Origin: Catellatospora bangladeshensis
Lineage (GTDB): Bacteria; Actinomycetota; Actinomycetes; Mycobacteriales; Micromonosporaceae
NCBI RefSeq assembly: GCF_016862575.1
Contig: NZ_BONF01000020.1
Location: forward strand, 124,001 to 188,000
Reading direction: 5' to 3'
Length of the DNA stretch: 64,000 nt
Positions 43,158-51,271 of the stretch are shown here, piece by piece. The notes beneath the pieces are model-generated. The model searched no databases and was not told the origin of the DNA. It saw only the letters and a program-made list of their open reading frames with translations. The number at the start of each line of letters is the position of its first letter. Positions within the stretch are counted from its first letter, which is position 1. Made by a program: the position numbers and the translations under genes.

Positions 43158-44184
43158 TCACCTCGTCGGGCCGGAGCACCGCCCCTTCGTCATCGCGGAG
43201 ATGTCGGGCAACCACAACGGTTCGCTCGACCGCGCCCTGCAGATCGTGGACGCGGTCGCCGCGAGCGGCGCGCAGGCGCTCAAGCTGCAGACGTACACGC
43301 CGGACACGATCACCATCGACGTGGACGCGCCCGCGTTCCGCATCTCCGACGAGCACGGCCTGTGGGGCGGAGAGAACCTCTACGCCCTCTTCCAGCGCGC
43401 GCACACGCCGTACGAGTGGCACCCGGCGATCTTCGAGCGGGCCCGGCGGCAGGGGCTGACGGTGTTCTCCTCGCCGTTCGACCACACCGCGATCGAGCTG
43501 CTGGAGTCGCTGCAGACGCCCGCCTACAAGATCGCCTCTTCGGAGCTGGTGGACCTGCCGCTGATCCGCCTGGCGGCGAGCACCGGAAAACCGATGATCA
43601 TTTCAACGGGTATGGCCTCCGTCGGCGACATCCACGCCGCCGTCGAGACCGCGCGCGCGGCGGGCAACGACCAGATCGTCCTGCTCGCCTGCACCGCGTC
43701 CTACCCGTCGCCGCCGCAGGACAGCAACCTGCGCCGCATCCCGGTGCTGGCGGAGGCGTTCGGGACCCAGGTCGGCCTGTCCGACCACACCATGGGCATC
43801 GGCGTGCCGGTGGCCGCGGTGGCGCTGGGCGCGACCGTCATCGAGAAGCACGTGACCCTGGACCGGGCCGACGGCGGCGTCGACTCGGCGTTCTCTCTCG
43901 ACCCCGGCGAGCTGGCCGCGCTGGTCGCCGAGAGCGAGCGGGCCTGGCAGGCGCTCGGCGGCACCCGGATCGGCCCGACCGACAGCGAGAAGGAGGGGCT
44001 GCGCTTCCGCCGCTCCCTCTACGTGGTCGCTGACGTGCAAGCCGGTGACCTGGTCAGCGCCGACAACGTGCGCTCCATCCGCCCCGCCGGCGGCCTGCCC
44101 CCCGCCGAGATCGACAACGTCCTGGGCCGCCACTTCACCCGCCCCGCCACCAAGGGCACCCCCCTCACCTGGGACCTGGTGTAG
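43135..44184 (+). CDS. pseI: pseudaminic acid synthase
   Basis: 349 residues. The NeuB barrel opens with FVIAEMSGNHNGSLDRALQIVDA and KLQTYTPDTITID, wording typical of PseI rather than of NeuB or LegI; SDHTMGIGVPVAAVALGA and EKHVTLDR follow. A C-terminal SAF (antifreeze-like) domain spans about 290-349. It condenses 6-deoxy-AltdiNAc with phosphoenolpyruvate. ATG 43135 (MPTIKIGDH) is preferred; GTG 43111 is in frame. It overlaps the pseH tail by 23 bp, and a hairpin follows the gene. Confidence 0.92.
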   Translation: MPTIKIGDHLVGPEHRPFVIAEMSGNHNGSLDRALQIVDAVAASGAQALKLQTYTPDTITIDVDAPAFRISDEHGLWGGENLYALFQRAHTPYEWHPAIFERARRQGLTVFSSPFDHTAIELLESLQTPAYKIASSELVDLPLIRLAASTGKPMIISTGMASVGDIHAAVETARAAGNDQIVLLACTASYPSPPQDSNLRRIPVLAEAFGTQVGLSDHTMGIGVPVAAVALGATVIEKHVTLDRADGGVDSAFSLDPGELAALVAESERAWQALGGTRIGPTDSEKEGLRFRRSLYVVADVQAGDLVSADNVRSIRPAGGLPPAEIDNVLGRHFTRPATKGTPLTWDLV

Positions 44185-44557
44185 CCCCAGCGCCCGCCAC
44201 GGCTTCGCCGCCGCGGCCCGCCCCTCGCGCGGCGGCGGGGGATCGTCGGACGGATTCTGGGCTTTTCGCGGCGGGGAGGCCGGGAAAGGCCCAGAATTCT
44301 TTGTATCGCGTCTCTCGGGGGCGCCATTCGCCGGTCTCGTTAACCGGTTCTATAAGCGCGCGGCGCGTGCTGTTAACGCGCTGTTCGGCATCGTGGAAAC
44401 GATCCTCGATCGTCCGTGTTGAACACTGGGGAAACTTCGCATTGCAAGCGTATCCAGGCGCTGGATCTGCGATTATGTTGGCACGGCACCGGATTCTCAC
44501 CGGCCGCCTGGCACCTTTCTCGTCGGGCGATTTCCATTGACGTGCAAGGAGCGACAA
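44185..44557 (+). promoter_or_regulatory. 370-bp intergenic region: pseI terminator and pseB leader
   Basis: The left part holds the pseI hairpin; from about 44290 the base composition is clearly lower in GC than the flanks, as expected of a promoter/5'UTR. Candidate elements: GTTAACCGGTT (44339-44349), TTGAAC (44419-44424) and TATGTT (44474-44479). No -35/-10 pair with correct spacing stands out. AGGAG at 44547-44551 is the pseB Shine-Dalgarno. No convincing small gene is seen. Confidence 0.5.
44252..44304 (+). terminator. terminator of the pseI unit
   Basis: ATTCTGGGC (44254-44262) pairs with GCCCAGAAT (44289-44297), extended by CTTTT/GAAAG-type pairs, and is followed by a T-rich TTCTTTGTAT tail. 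Confidence 0.6.
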
Positions 44558-45541
44558 GTGAGTGTGCTGCGGGGTTCGTCCATTCTGATCACCGGTGGCA
44601 CGGGTTCGTTCGGCAAGGCGTTCCTGCGGTACGCGCTGGAGCACCTGGACCCGAAGCGGCTCGTGGTCATCTCGCGGGACGAGCTGAAGCAGTACGAGGT
44701 CCGCCAGATGTTCGGCAACGACGAGCGGCTGCGCTGGTTCATCGGGGACGTGCGCGACCGCGAGCGGCTGACCCGGGCGATGCACAACGTCGACTACGTG
44801 GTGCACGCGGCGGCGCTCAAGCAGGTGGACACGGCCGAGTACAACCCGTTCGAGTTCGTGCGCACCAACGTCGGCGGCTCGCAGAACGTCATCGAGGCCG
44901 CGATCGACAACGGGGTGCAGAAGGTCGTCGCCCTGTCCACCGACAAGGCGTCCAGCCCGATCAACCTGTACGGCGCGACCAAGCTCGTCGCCGACAAGCT
45001 GTTCATCTCGGCCAACCACTACGCCGCCAACCACCCGACCCGCTTCTCGGTGGTGCGCTACGGCAACGTGATGGGCAGCCGCGGCTCGGTGGTGCCGCTG
45101 TTCAAGCAGCTCCAGGCCGAGGGCCAGAGCCTGCCGGTGACCGACAAGCGGATGACGCGCTTCTGGATCACGCTGGAGGCGGCGGTGAAGTTCGTCGTCG
45201 ACTCGTTCGACCTGATGAACGGCGGTGAGCTGTACGTGCCGCGCATCCCCAGCATGCGCATCCTGGACCTGGTCGAGGCGGTCGCGCCCGGCGCGCCGAT
45301 CCACGAGATCGGCATCCGCCCCGGCGAGAAGCTGCACGAGGAGATGATCGCCCTCGGCGACGCCCACCGGACCCTGCGCCTGGCCGACCGGTACGTGGTG
45401 CAGCCGACCATCGCCGAGTGGGGTTACGTGCCGCCGGCCGACGGGGCGACGGTGCCGGAGGACTTCAACTACCGCTCCGACAACAACGACATGTGGCTCG
45501 GCGTCGACGAGATGCGCGACCTGCTCGGCGCCGACGCCTGA
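44558..45541 (+). CDS. pseB: UDP-GlcNAc 4,6-dehydratase (5-inverting)
   Basis: 327 residues of the extended SDR family in the PseB/FlaA1 style: ITGGTGSFGKAFLRYAL nucleotide-binding loop, VISRDELKQYEVRQMF, AAALKQVDTAEYNPFE, the LSTDKASSPINLYGATKL active-site block and RYGNVMGSRGSVVPLF. It makes UDP-2-acetamido-2,6-dideoxy-beta-L-arabino-hexos-4-ulose, the first step to pseudaminic acid. GTG 44558 is fixed by AGGAG 6 nt upstream. It is the first gene of the second pse unit. Confidence 0.94.
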   Translation: MSVLRGSSILITGGTGSFGKAFLRYALEHLDPKRLVVISRDELKQYEVRQMFGNDERLRWFIGDVRDRERLTRAMHNVDYVVHAAALKQVDTAEYNPFEFVRTNVGGSQNVIEAAIDNGVQKVVALSTDKASSPINLYGATKLVADKLFISANHYAANHPTRFSVVRYGNVMGSRGSVVPLFKQLQAEGQSLPVTDKRMTRFWITLEAAVKFVVDSFDLMNGGELYVPRIPSMRILDLVEAVAPGAPIHEIGIRPGEKLHEEMIALGDAHRTLRLADRYVVQPTIAEWGYVPPADGATVPEDFNYRSDNNDMWLGVDEMRDLLGADA

Positions 45542-45570
45542 CGGCCGCCCTCGGGCGAGAGGAAGGAACC

Positions 45571-46695
45571 ATGCTTCCCTACGGACGGCAGTCGATCACC
45601 GACGCGGACGTGGCCGCGGTCGCCGAGGTGCTGCGCGGTGACTGGCTCACCACCGGCCCGCAGGTCACCGGGTTCGAGGAGGATCTGGCCGGGTGGACCG
45701 GCGGGGTGCCCTGCGCGGTGGTCAGCAACGGCACGGCGGCGCTGCACACGGCGTACGCGGCGGCGGGCATCGGCCCCGGCCACGAGGTGGTCACCACACC
45801 GATGACCTTCGTGGCGACCGCCTCCACCGCGATCGCGCAGGGCGCCACCGTGGTCTTCGCCGACGTGGAGGAGGACACCGCCAACCTGGACGCGGCCGCG
45901 GCCGCCGCCGCGGTGACCTCGCGCACCCGGGTGATCACCGCGGTGGACTACGCCGGGCACCCCGCCGAGTACGACGACCTGCGCAAGGTCGCCGACGACG
46001 CGGACGCGCTGCTGATCGCCGACGCGGCGCATGCCATCGGCTCGGTGTACCGGGAGCGCCCGGTCGGCTCGCTGGCCGACCTGACCACGTTCTCGTTCTT
46101 CCCGACCAAGAACCTGACCACGGCCGAGGGCGGTGCGGTCGCCGCGGCCGACCCGGCCCGGCTCACCGCCGCGAAGCGGTTCCGCGGCATCGGCATGGTG
46201 CGCGAGCGCGACGAGCTGCGCGAGCCCGACGAGGGCGGCTGGCACCAGGAGGTGCACACGTTCGGGCTGAACTACCGGCTGCCCGACGTGCTGTGCGCGC
46301 TGGGCCGCAGCCAGCTGCGGCGGCTCGCCGCGTTCAAGGCGCGCCGGGCGGAGCTGACCGCCCGCTACAACGAGGCCCTGGCCGGGGTGCCCGGCCTGCG
46401 GGTGCCGGTGCAGCGGGCCTGGGTCGACCCGGCCTGGCACCTCTACCCGGTGCGGGTGCTGGACGGCCGCCGCCGCGAGGTCTACGACGAGCTGCGCGCC
46501 GCGGGCATCGGGGTGCAGGTCAACTACATCCCGGTGTACTGGCACCCGGTCTTCGCCGACCTCGGCTACCGCCGGGGCATGTGCCCCAATGCCGAGCGCT
46601 TCTACGCCGAGGAGCTGTCGCTCCCGCTGTTCCCGGACCTCACCGACGCCGACCAGGACCGCGTGATCGACGCGCTGGTCACGGCGCTGCGCTAG
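45571..46695 (+). CDS. pseC: UDP-4-amino-4,6-dideoxy-N-acetyl-beta-L-altrosamine transaminase
   Basis: 374 residues of the DegT/DnrJ/EryC1 PLP aminotransferase family. LPYGRQSITDADVAAVAEVLRGDWLTTGP is the PseC-type opening. The PLP lysine is in FFPTKNLTTAEGG, and DAAHAIGS supplies the cofactor aspartate. VNYIPVYWHPVFADLGY near the C-terminus is a PseC-like substrate loop. It aminates the C4 keto group of the PseB product. It lies 29 bp after pseB with a GAGGAAGG Shine-Dalgarno. Confidence 0.93.
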   Translation: MLPYGRQSITDADVAAVAEVLRGDWLTTGPQVTGFEEDLAGWTGGVPCAVVSNGTAALHTAYAAAGIGPGHEVVTTPMTFVATASTAIAQGATVVFADVEEDTANLDAAAAAAAVTSRTRVITAVDYAGHPAEYDDLRKVADDADALLIADAAHAIGSVYRERPVGSLADLTTFSFFPTKNLTTAEGGAVAAADPARLTAAKRFRGIGMVRERDELREPDEGGWHQEVHTFGLNYRLPDVLCALGRSQLRRLAAFKARRAELTARYNEALAGVPGLRVPVQRAWVDPAWHLYPVRVLDGRRREVYDELRAAGIGVQVNYIPVYWHPVFADLGYRRGMCPNAERFYAEELSLPLFPDLTDADQDRVIDALVTALR

Positions 46696-46726
46696 GCCGA
46701 TCCGACCCCTCTCCTCAGGACGACTC

Positions 46727-47575
46727 GTGCATCACGCGAACCACTTCTACGGCCACGCGCAGGTGCTCGCCCGGTACTGCGACCTCGGCGAGCTGGACGC
46801 GCCGCCGCGCATGCTCGGCTACCTGCAGCACGGCTGGAACATCGGCGACGGGCTCGCGCCCGGCACGCCGTACGTCGAGGGCGCCCCGATCTTCGTGTGG
46901 TCCGAGCAGACGCGCCGCCGGGCGTGGTCGCTGGGCCGCCGCAACGTGACCGTGGTCGGCGCCCCCTGGATCTACCTGCTGGCCCTGGAGCCGGAGGCGC
47001 CGGACGCGCCGCCCCGCGAGGGCACCGTCTGGTACCCGTTCCACGGCTGGGAGGGGCAGGAGGTCAAGGGCGACCACCGCCGCCTCATCGCCACCATCAA
47101 GGACGTCGAGGAGGGGCCGGTCACCGTCTGCCTGTACTGGGCGGAGTTCCAGACCCGGCGCATCCGCCGCCTCTACGAGCGGGCCGGCTTCCGCGTCATC
47201 TGCCACGGCTACCGGGGGCACTGGTGGCGGCAGACCAACCCGGACTTCCTGCTCGGCCAGCTCACCGAGCTGCGTAAGCACAAACGCGTGGCGTCCAACC
47301 GGGTCAGCAGCGCGCTGTTCTACGGCCTGGCCGCAGGCTGCGAGTCGGCCGTGTACGGCGACCCGATGGTGCTGCACGCCGAGGACCCGACGTTCGGCGG
47401 CGTGGCCCGCATCCGGCGGCAGTGGCCGGAGCTGCACGGCACCCACGTCGACCACGCCGTGGCCCGCGCCATCGCCGACGACGAACTCGGCACGGCCTAT
47501 CTCACCTCACCCGCGTCCCTGCGCCGCCTGTTCGGCTGGGAGCACCTCCACACCCCCGCAGGAGCAGGCCGATGA
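46727..47575 (+). CDS. uncharacterised glycan-locus protein, possible GT-B-like transferase
   Basis: 282 residues, not assigned to a family with confidence. It has no signal peptide or membrane helix and looks like two alternating alpha/beta lobes. It contains LGYLQHGWNIGDGL and VWSEQTRRRAWSLGRRNVTVVGAPW in the first half and ASNRVSSALFYGLAAGCESAVYGDPM in the second. The last is reminiscent of the Ser-rich donor-binding helix turn in GT-B glycosyltransferases. Its position between pseC and the cytidylyltransferase gene makes it a candidate pseudaminyltransferase. A GTG start with AGGA upstream; it overlaps the next gene by 4 bp. Confidence 0.6.
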   Translation: MHHANHFYGHAQVLARYCDLGELDAPPRMLGYLQHGWNIGDGLAPGTPYVEGAPIFVWSEQTRRRAWSLGRRNVTVVGAPWIYLLALEPEAPDAPPREGTVWYPFHGWEGQEVKGDHRRLIATIKDVEEGPVTVCLYWAEFQTRRIRRLYERAGFRVICHGYRGHWWRQTNPDFLLGQLTELRKHKRVASNRVSSALFYGLAAGCESAVYGDPMVLHAEDPTFGGVARIRRQWPELHGTHVDHAVARAIADDELGTAYLTSPASLRRLFGWEHLHTPAGAGR

Positions 47576-49338
47576 GCCCGTCGACCACCACCGTGCCGCA
47601 GAACCTCCGCCTGATCGGCGGCGAGATGCTGGTCTGGACCGATGACGAGCCGGCCGCCGACCGGCGCCCCGCGAGCGGCCCGGCGCTGCAGGAGGTGCTG
47701 CGCGACCTGGTCCGGCCCGGCGGCCGGGCGCTGGTGGCCGGACCGCACGAGCAGGCGCTGATCGGCCTGCTCGCCGACGCGCCGATGCAGGTCACCTGCC
47801 TGGTCCGGGCGTATCCGGACGCCGAGGCGCTGGCCCGGCGGCTGCCCGGGGTGACGGTCCTGTGCGGCAGTGTCGCCAAGCTCGACCCGTCCGACACGTA
47901 CGACCTGGTCGTCGCGTGCGACGGGCTGGACCGGCTGCCCTCGGTCGAGGGGGCCGCGCTGAGCTGGGCGGAGACCGCGGACCTGGTCGCGGCCGCGGTG
48001 CGCCCCGGCGGCACCCTGCTGCTGGCCCAGGAGAACCTGCTCGGCGTGCACCGCCTGGTCCGCATGTCCCCCTGGTACGGCGAGCGCACCGACGCGGACT
48101 GGACGCCGCTCGGCGACTACGACGCCACCCGCCCCGCCTCACCCGGCGAGCTGGTGTCGAGCCTGGCCGGGCGTGGCCTGACCGTCGCCGAGCCGATGGC
48201 GGGCTTCCCGACCGCGCACGAGCCGTCGGTGCTCGCGCCGCTGGATCGGCTGGCCGATCCGCACCTGGCCGGGTTCGTCCGCATCGCGGTGTCCGCCGCG
48301 TACGGCGCCCAGCTCGCCGGCCGCCCGGTGCTCAGCGACCCGCGCGCGCTGGCGGGCAGCGCGCTGCGCGCCGGGTCCGCCGCCGAGTTCGCGCCGGTCT
48401 GGCTGGTGGCCGCGACCCGCGCCGGGGCGCTCATCCCGCGCCAGCGCGTGGTCGTCGCCGACGCGGCCACGGTGCCCCACCCGGTGCGCTACGAGGTGGT
48501 CCGCGCCGAGCACGGCTGGTCCCGCCACGTCCTCGGCGACACGGCGCTGCGCAGCCGCGACGGGGTGTACCGGGACCCGGCGGCGCTGGCCGGGCCGCTG
48601 CCGCGGGGCAGGCTGCTGGAGGAGCAGCTGATCGAGCTGTGCCTGCGCCGTGACCTGCCCGAGCTGGCCCGGGTGCTGACCCGCTACGCCGCCTGGCTGG
48701 CCGAGGGCGCGGGCGAGGACGGCACGGTCGGCGGTGTGTCGCTCTGGGCGAGTCCCGGCGACCTGCTGCTGGACGGCGACGGCTTCACCCCGTGGGACCC
48801 GACCTGGTCCACCACCGTGCGCGCCCCGCTGGACGTGGCGCTGGCCCGGTCGCTGCGGACGTTCGCGGTACGCCTGATCACCGGCGGCTACTCGCACCCG
48901 TGGCCGATGCTGGTCGACGCGGACTCCCTGGTGGTGATCCTCGCGGGCATGGCGGGGCACACCCTGGAGCGGCCCGTGCTGGCCGCCGCCGTCGACCTGG
49001 AGGCGCGCCTGCGCGCCGCCGCGCACGGCCTCGACGAGGCCGGCCGCGAGCGGCTGCGCGACCGGCTGGCCGCGGTCACCCCCGGCACCCCGCCGCTCGA
49101 CCTGGACAGCCACCGGGAGCTGCACGCCGCCAACGACCGGCTGCGCGAGGAGCTGGCCCACGCCGTGTCGCGGGTGGCGTGGGCCGAGGAGCTGCTGGAA
49201 TCACGGGAGAAGGCGCTCCGGCACGCCGAGGACAAGCTCGACATCCTCAGCGGCTCGTTCAGCTTCCGGCTGGGCAAGCTGCTGATCTACCCGCTGCGCA
49301 AGGCCAAGGGCCTGGCCAAGCGGCTGCTGCGGCGCTGA
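47572..49338 (+). CDS. methyltransferase-like protein with C-terminal coiled coil, glycan locus
   Basis: 588 residues. The N-terminal third (about 40-165) has a Rossmann-like SAM methyltransferase layout (LVRPGGRALVAGP glycine region, DLVVACDGLDRLP, VRPGGTLLLAQENLLG). The glycine-rich motif I is degenerate, so activity is uncertain. The middle is unrecognised. The C-terminus has a heptad-like helix (about 535-565) followed by SGSFSFRLGKLLIYPLRKAKG, an amphipathic basic tail common on actinobacterial wall-glycan enzymes that probably touches the membrane. ATGA overlap with the preceding gene fixes the start. Confidence 0.65.
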   Translation: MSPSTTTVPQNLRLIGGEMLVWTDDEPAADRRPASGPALQEVLRDLVRPGGRALVAGPHEQALIGLLADAPMQVTCLVRAYPDAEALARRLPGVTVLCGSVAKLDPSDTYDLVVACDGLDRLPSVEGAALSWAETADLVAAAVRPGGTLLLAQENLLGVHRLVRMSPWYGERTDADWTPLGDYDATRPASPGELVSSLAGRGLTVAEPMAGFPTAHEPSVLAPLDRLADPHLAGFVRIAVSAAYGAQLAGRPVLSDPRALAGSALRAGSAAEFAPVWLVAATRAGALIPRQRVVVADAATVPHPVRYEVVRAEHGWSRHVLGDTALRSRDGVYRDPAALAGPLPRGRLLEEQLIELCLRRDLPELARVLTRYAAWLAEGAGEDGTVGGVSLWASPGDLLLDGDGFTPWDPTWSTTVRAPLDVALARSLRTFAVRLITGGYSHPWPMLVDADSLVVILAGMAGHTLERPVLAAAVDLEARLRAAAHGLDEAGRERLRDRLAAVTPGTPPLDLDSHRELHAANDRLREELAHAVSRVAWAEELLESREKALRHAEDKLDILSGSFSFRLGKLLIYPLRKAKGLAKRLLRR

Positions 49339-49351
49339 AGGGGGACCTCGC

Positions 49352-50080
49352 ATGCGGATGCTCGGCGTGATCCAGGCCCGGATGGGCTCCACCCGGCTGC
49401 CCGGCAAGGTGCTGCGGCCGCTGGCGGGCAGCACCGTGCTGGGCCGGGTGGTCCGCGCCGCCCGGGAGAGCGGCGCGGTCGACGAGCTGGTGGTGGCGAC
49501 CACGACCGAGGAGGCCGACGACGCGGTCGTGGCCGAGTGCGCGCGGCTGGGCGTGGCCTGGCACCGCGGCCCGGTCGACGACGTGCTGACCCGCTTCCTG
49601 GGCGCGCTCGACGCCCACCCGGCCGACGCGGTCATGCGGTTCACCGCGGACTGCCCGCTGCTGGACCCGGACATCGTCGCGCTGGGCGGGCGGGTGTTCC
49701 GCGCCGTGCCGGGGCTGGACTACCTGAGCACGTCGCTGGCCCGGATGCTGCCGCGCGGGCTGGACGTCGAGGTGATCCGGGCGGACACGCTGCGCACGCT
49801 GGACACACTCGCCACGGAGCACCACCGGGTGCATGTGACGTCGTACGCGTACACCCATCCGGACCGGTTCCGGGTGCTGGGCCTGACCCTGCCGCCGGAC
49901 CGCACCGGCCTGCGGCTGACCCTGGACACGCCGGAGGACTGGCTGCTGGTCGAGGCGGTGGTGGCGGAGTTCGGCGACAGCAGCGTGCCGCTGGCCAAGC
50001 TCGCTGAGTGGCTGTCGGCGCACCCGGAGGTGGTGGCGTACAACGCACATGTGGAGCAGAAGGCGCTGGAGCGGGGATGA
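49352..50080 (+). CDS. pseF: SpsF/PseF-like cytidylyltransferase
   Basis: 242 residues of the NTP-transferase fold: IQARMGSTRLPGKVLRPLAG (the SpsF-type nucleotide-binding opening), VVATTTEEADDAVV, MRFTADCPLLDPDIV and LTLDTPEDW. In this context it most likely activates pseudaminic acid to CMP-Pse. It belongs to the SpsF branch rather than to the classical NeuA/PseF branch, so the assignment relies on neighbours. GGGGGACC precedes ATG 49352; ATG 49358 is also possible. It overlaps pseG by 4 bp (ATGA). Confidence 0.8.
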   Translation: MRMLGVIQARMGSTRLPGKVLRPLAGSTVLGRVVRAARESGAVDELVVATTTEEADDAVVAECARLGVAWHRGPVDDVLTRFLGALDAHPADAVMRFTADCPLLDPDIVALGGRVFRAVPGLDYLSTSLARMLPRGLDVEVIRADTLRTLDTLATEHHRVHVTSYAYTHPDRFRVLGLTLPPDRTGLRLTLDTPEDWLLVEAVVAEFGDSSVPLAKLAEWLSAHPEVVAYNAHVEQKALERG

Positions 50081-51141
50081 CGCCGGTCCGCGTCGGGCTG
50101 CGCTGCGACGCCGGGGCCACCCGGGGCGTCGGCCACCTGGTGCGCTGCGTCGCGCTGGCCGAGGAGCTGGCGGGCCGGGGCGTGCGGCCGGTGTTCCTCG
50201 GCGACACCGGCGGCCTGCCCTGGGCAGAGGAGCAGCTGGCCAGGCGGGGGTTCGCGCGGGTGCCCGGACCGGACACACCGGACGGTGCCGTCGCGGCCGT
50301 CAAGGAGCACGGGCTGGCCGCGATGGTGCTCGACTCCTACACCCTCGATCCGGCCTGTGCCGGCGCCCTGCGGGAGCGGGGCGTGCCGGTGCTGGCCGTG
50401 GTCGACGGCGACCTGCGCGGCCAGGACGCCGACCTCTACCTTGACCAGAACCTCGACGCCGAGCTGGCCGCGCCCCCGCTGCCGCCGGACGCGGTCCGCC
50501 TGGCCGGCCTGCGCTACGTGCTGCTGCGCGACGACGTGCTGCGCCTGCGGCCCAGGGCGCCGGTCCGCCATCCGGGCGCGGCCCGGCCGAAGGTGCTCGC
50601 CTTCTTCGGCGGCACGGACGCGTTCAGCGCGGCGCCGCCGCTGTGCCGCTTGGTGCTGGGCACCGGCCTGCCGCTGGAGCTGACCGTGGTGGCGGGCACC
50701 CCCGCGCTGCACCGGCAGCTGCTGTCCCTGCCGGTGGGTGCTGATCAGGCGATGCACGTGCTGGCGCCGACGGACCGGCTGCCCACGCTGGTCGCGCAGG
50801 CCGATCTCGTGGTGAGCGCGTCGGGCACCTCGACCTGGGAGCTGCTGTGCCTCGGCGCGGCGGCCGCGCTGGTGTGGGTCGTCGACAACCAGGAACTCGG
50901 TTATGAACGGGTTGTTGCCCGGGGACTGTCCGCGGGGTTGGGCCATCTGTCCGACCTGACCGATCCGGACGGTTCGCATGCCGTTGCCGCCCGTGACACA
51001 TTGCGACGGCTTCTGTCTTCCCCGAACGCCCGCGCCGCGGCCTCCGCGCGGGCTCTTGGCGCAGTAGACGGGCTTGGTCGGGCCCGTGTGGCGGATGAGC
51101 TGCTCGCTCTCGTCGCCTCCCGCCGCCATCACTCAGCGTGA
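50077..51141 (+). CDS. pseG: UDP-2,4-diacetamido-2,4,6-trideoxy-beta-L-altropyranose hydrolase
   Basis: 354 residues with a GT-B (GT28/MurG-like) fold: RCDAGATRGVGHLVRCVALAEEL (PseG opening with the catalytic-type His), VDGDLRGQDADLYLDQN, a FFGGTDAFSAAP donor loop and ASGTSTWELLCLGAAAALV. PseG releases UDP to give 6-deoxy-AltdiNAc for PseI. ATG 50077 is fixed by the ATGA overlap with the cytidylyltransferase gene. Last gene of the pse locus. Confidence 0.9.
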   Translation: MTPVRVGLRCDAGATRGVGHLVRCVALAEELAGRGVRPVFLGDTGGLPWAEEQLARRGFARVPGPDTPDGAVAAVKEHGLAAMVLDSYTLDPACAGALRERGVPVLAVVDGDLRGQDADLYLDQNLDAELAAPPLPPDAVRLAGLRYVLLRDDVLRLRPRAPVRHPGAARPKVLAFFGGTDAFSAAPPLCRLVLGTGLPLELTVVAGTPALHRQLLSLPVGADQAMHVLAPTDRLPTLVAQADLVVSASGTSTWELLCLGAAAALVWVVDNQELGYERVVARGLSAGLGHLSDLTDPDGSHAVAARDTLRRLLSSPNARAAASARALGAVDGLGRARVADELLALVASRRHHSA

Positions 51142-51271
51142 CGATTGTTACGTGATCGAGTAATCCTGTTGTTACGCAGGGAACATGGAACGTTTACCCG
51201 ATATGACGTGGGGTTATTTTCCGTGAGAGTAGCCACTTTCGGGGCCGGATCGAGGGCTGTGGGAGGAGACG
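51142..51271 (+). promoter_or_regulatory. AT-richer promoter region with TTGTTACG direct repeats
   Basis: TTGTTACG occurs at 51145-51152 and 51169-51176, 24 bp apart, in a stretch of markedly lower GC than its surroundings, upstream of the orphan transporter ATPase. It may be a regulator site; no matching regulator is visible here. Confidence 0.4.

Noticed and set aside
44301-44540. Possible 79-codon gene in the pseB leader
   Set aside because: TTG start without a ribosome site, in a region whose low GC is unlike coding DNA here; more likely 5'UTR or promoter.
38819-51141. Legionaminic or sialic acid pathway instead of pseudaminic
   Set aside because: The dehydratase is the inverting PseB type, the synthase opening matches PseI, and there is no NeuC/LegG-like epimerase; PseG and PseH homologues are present.
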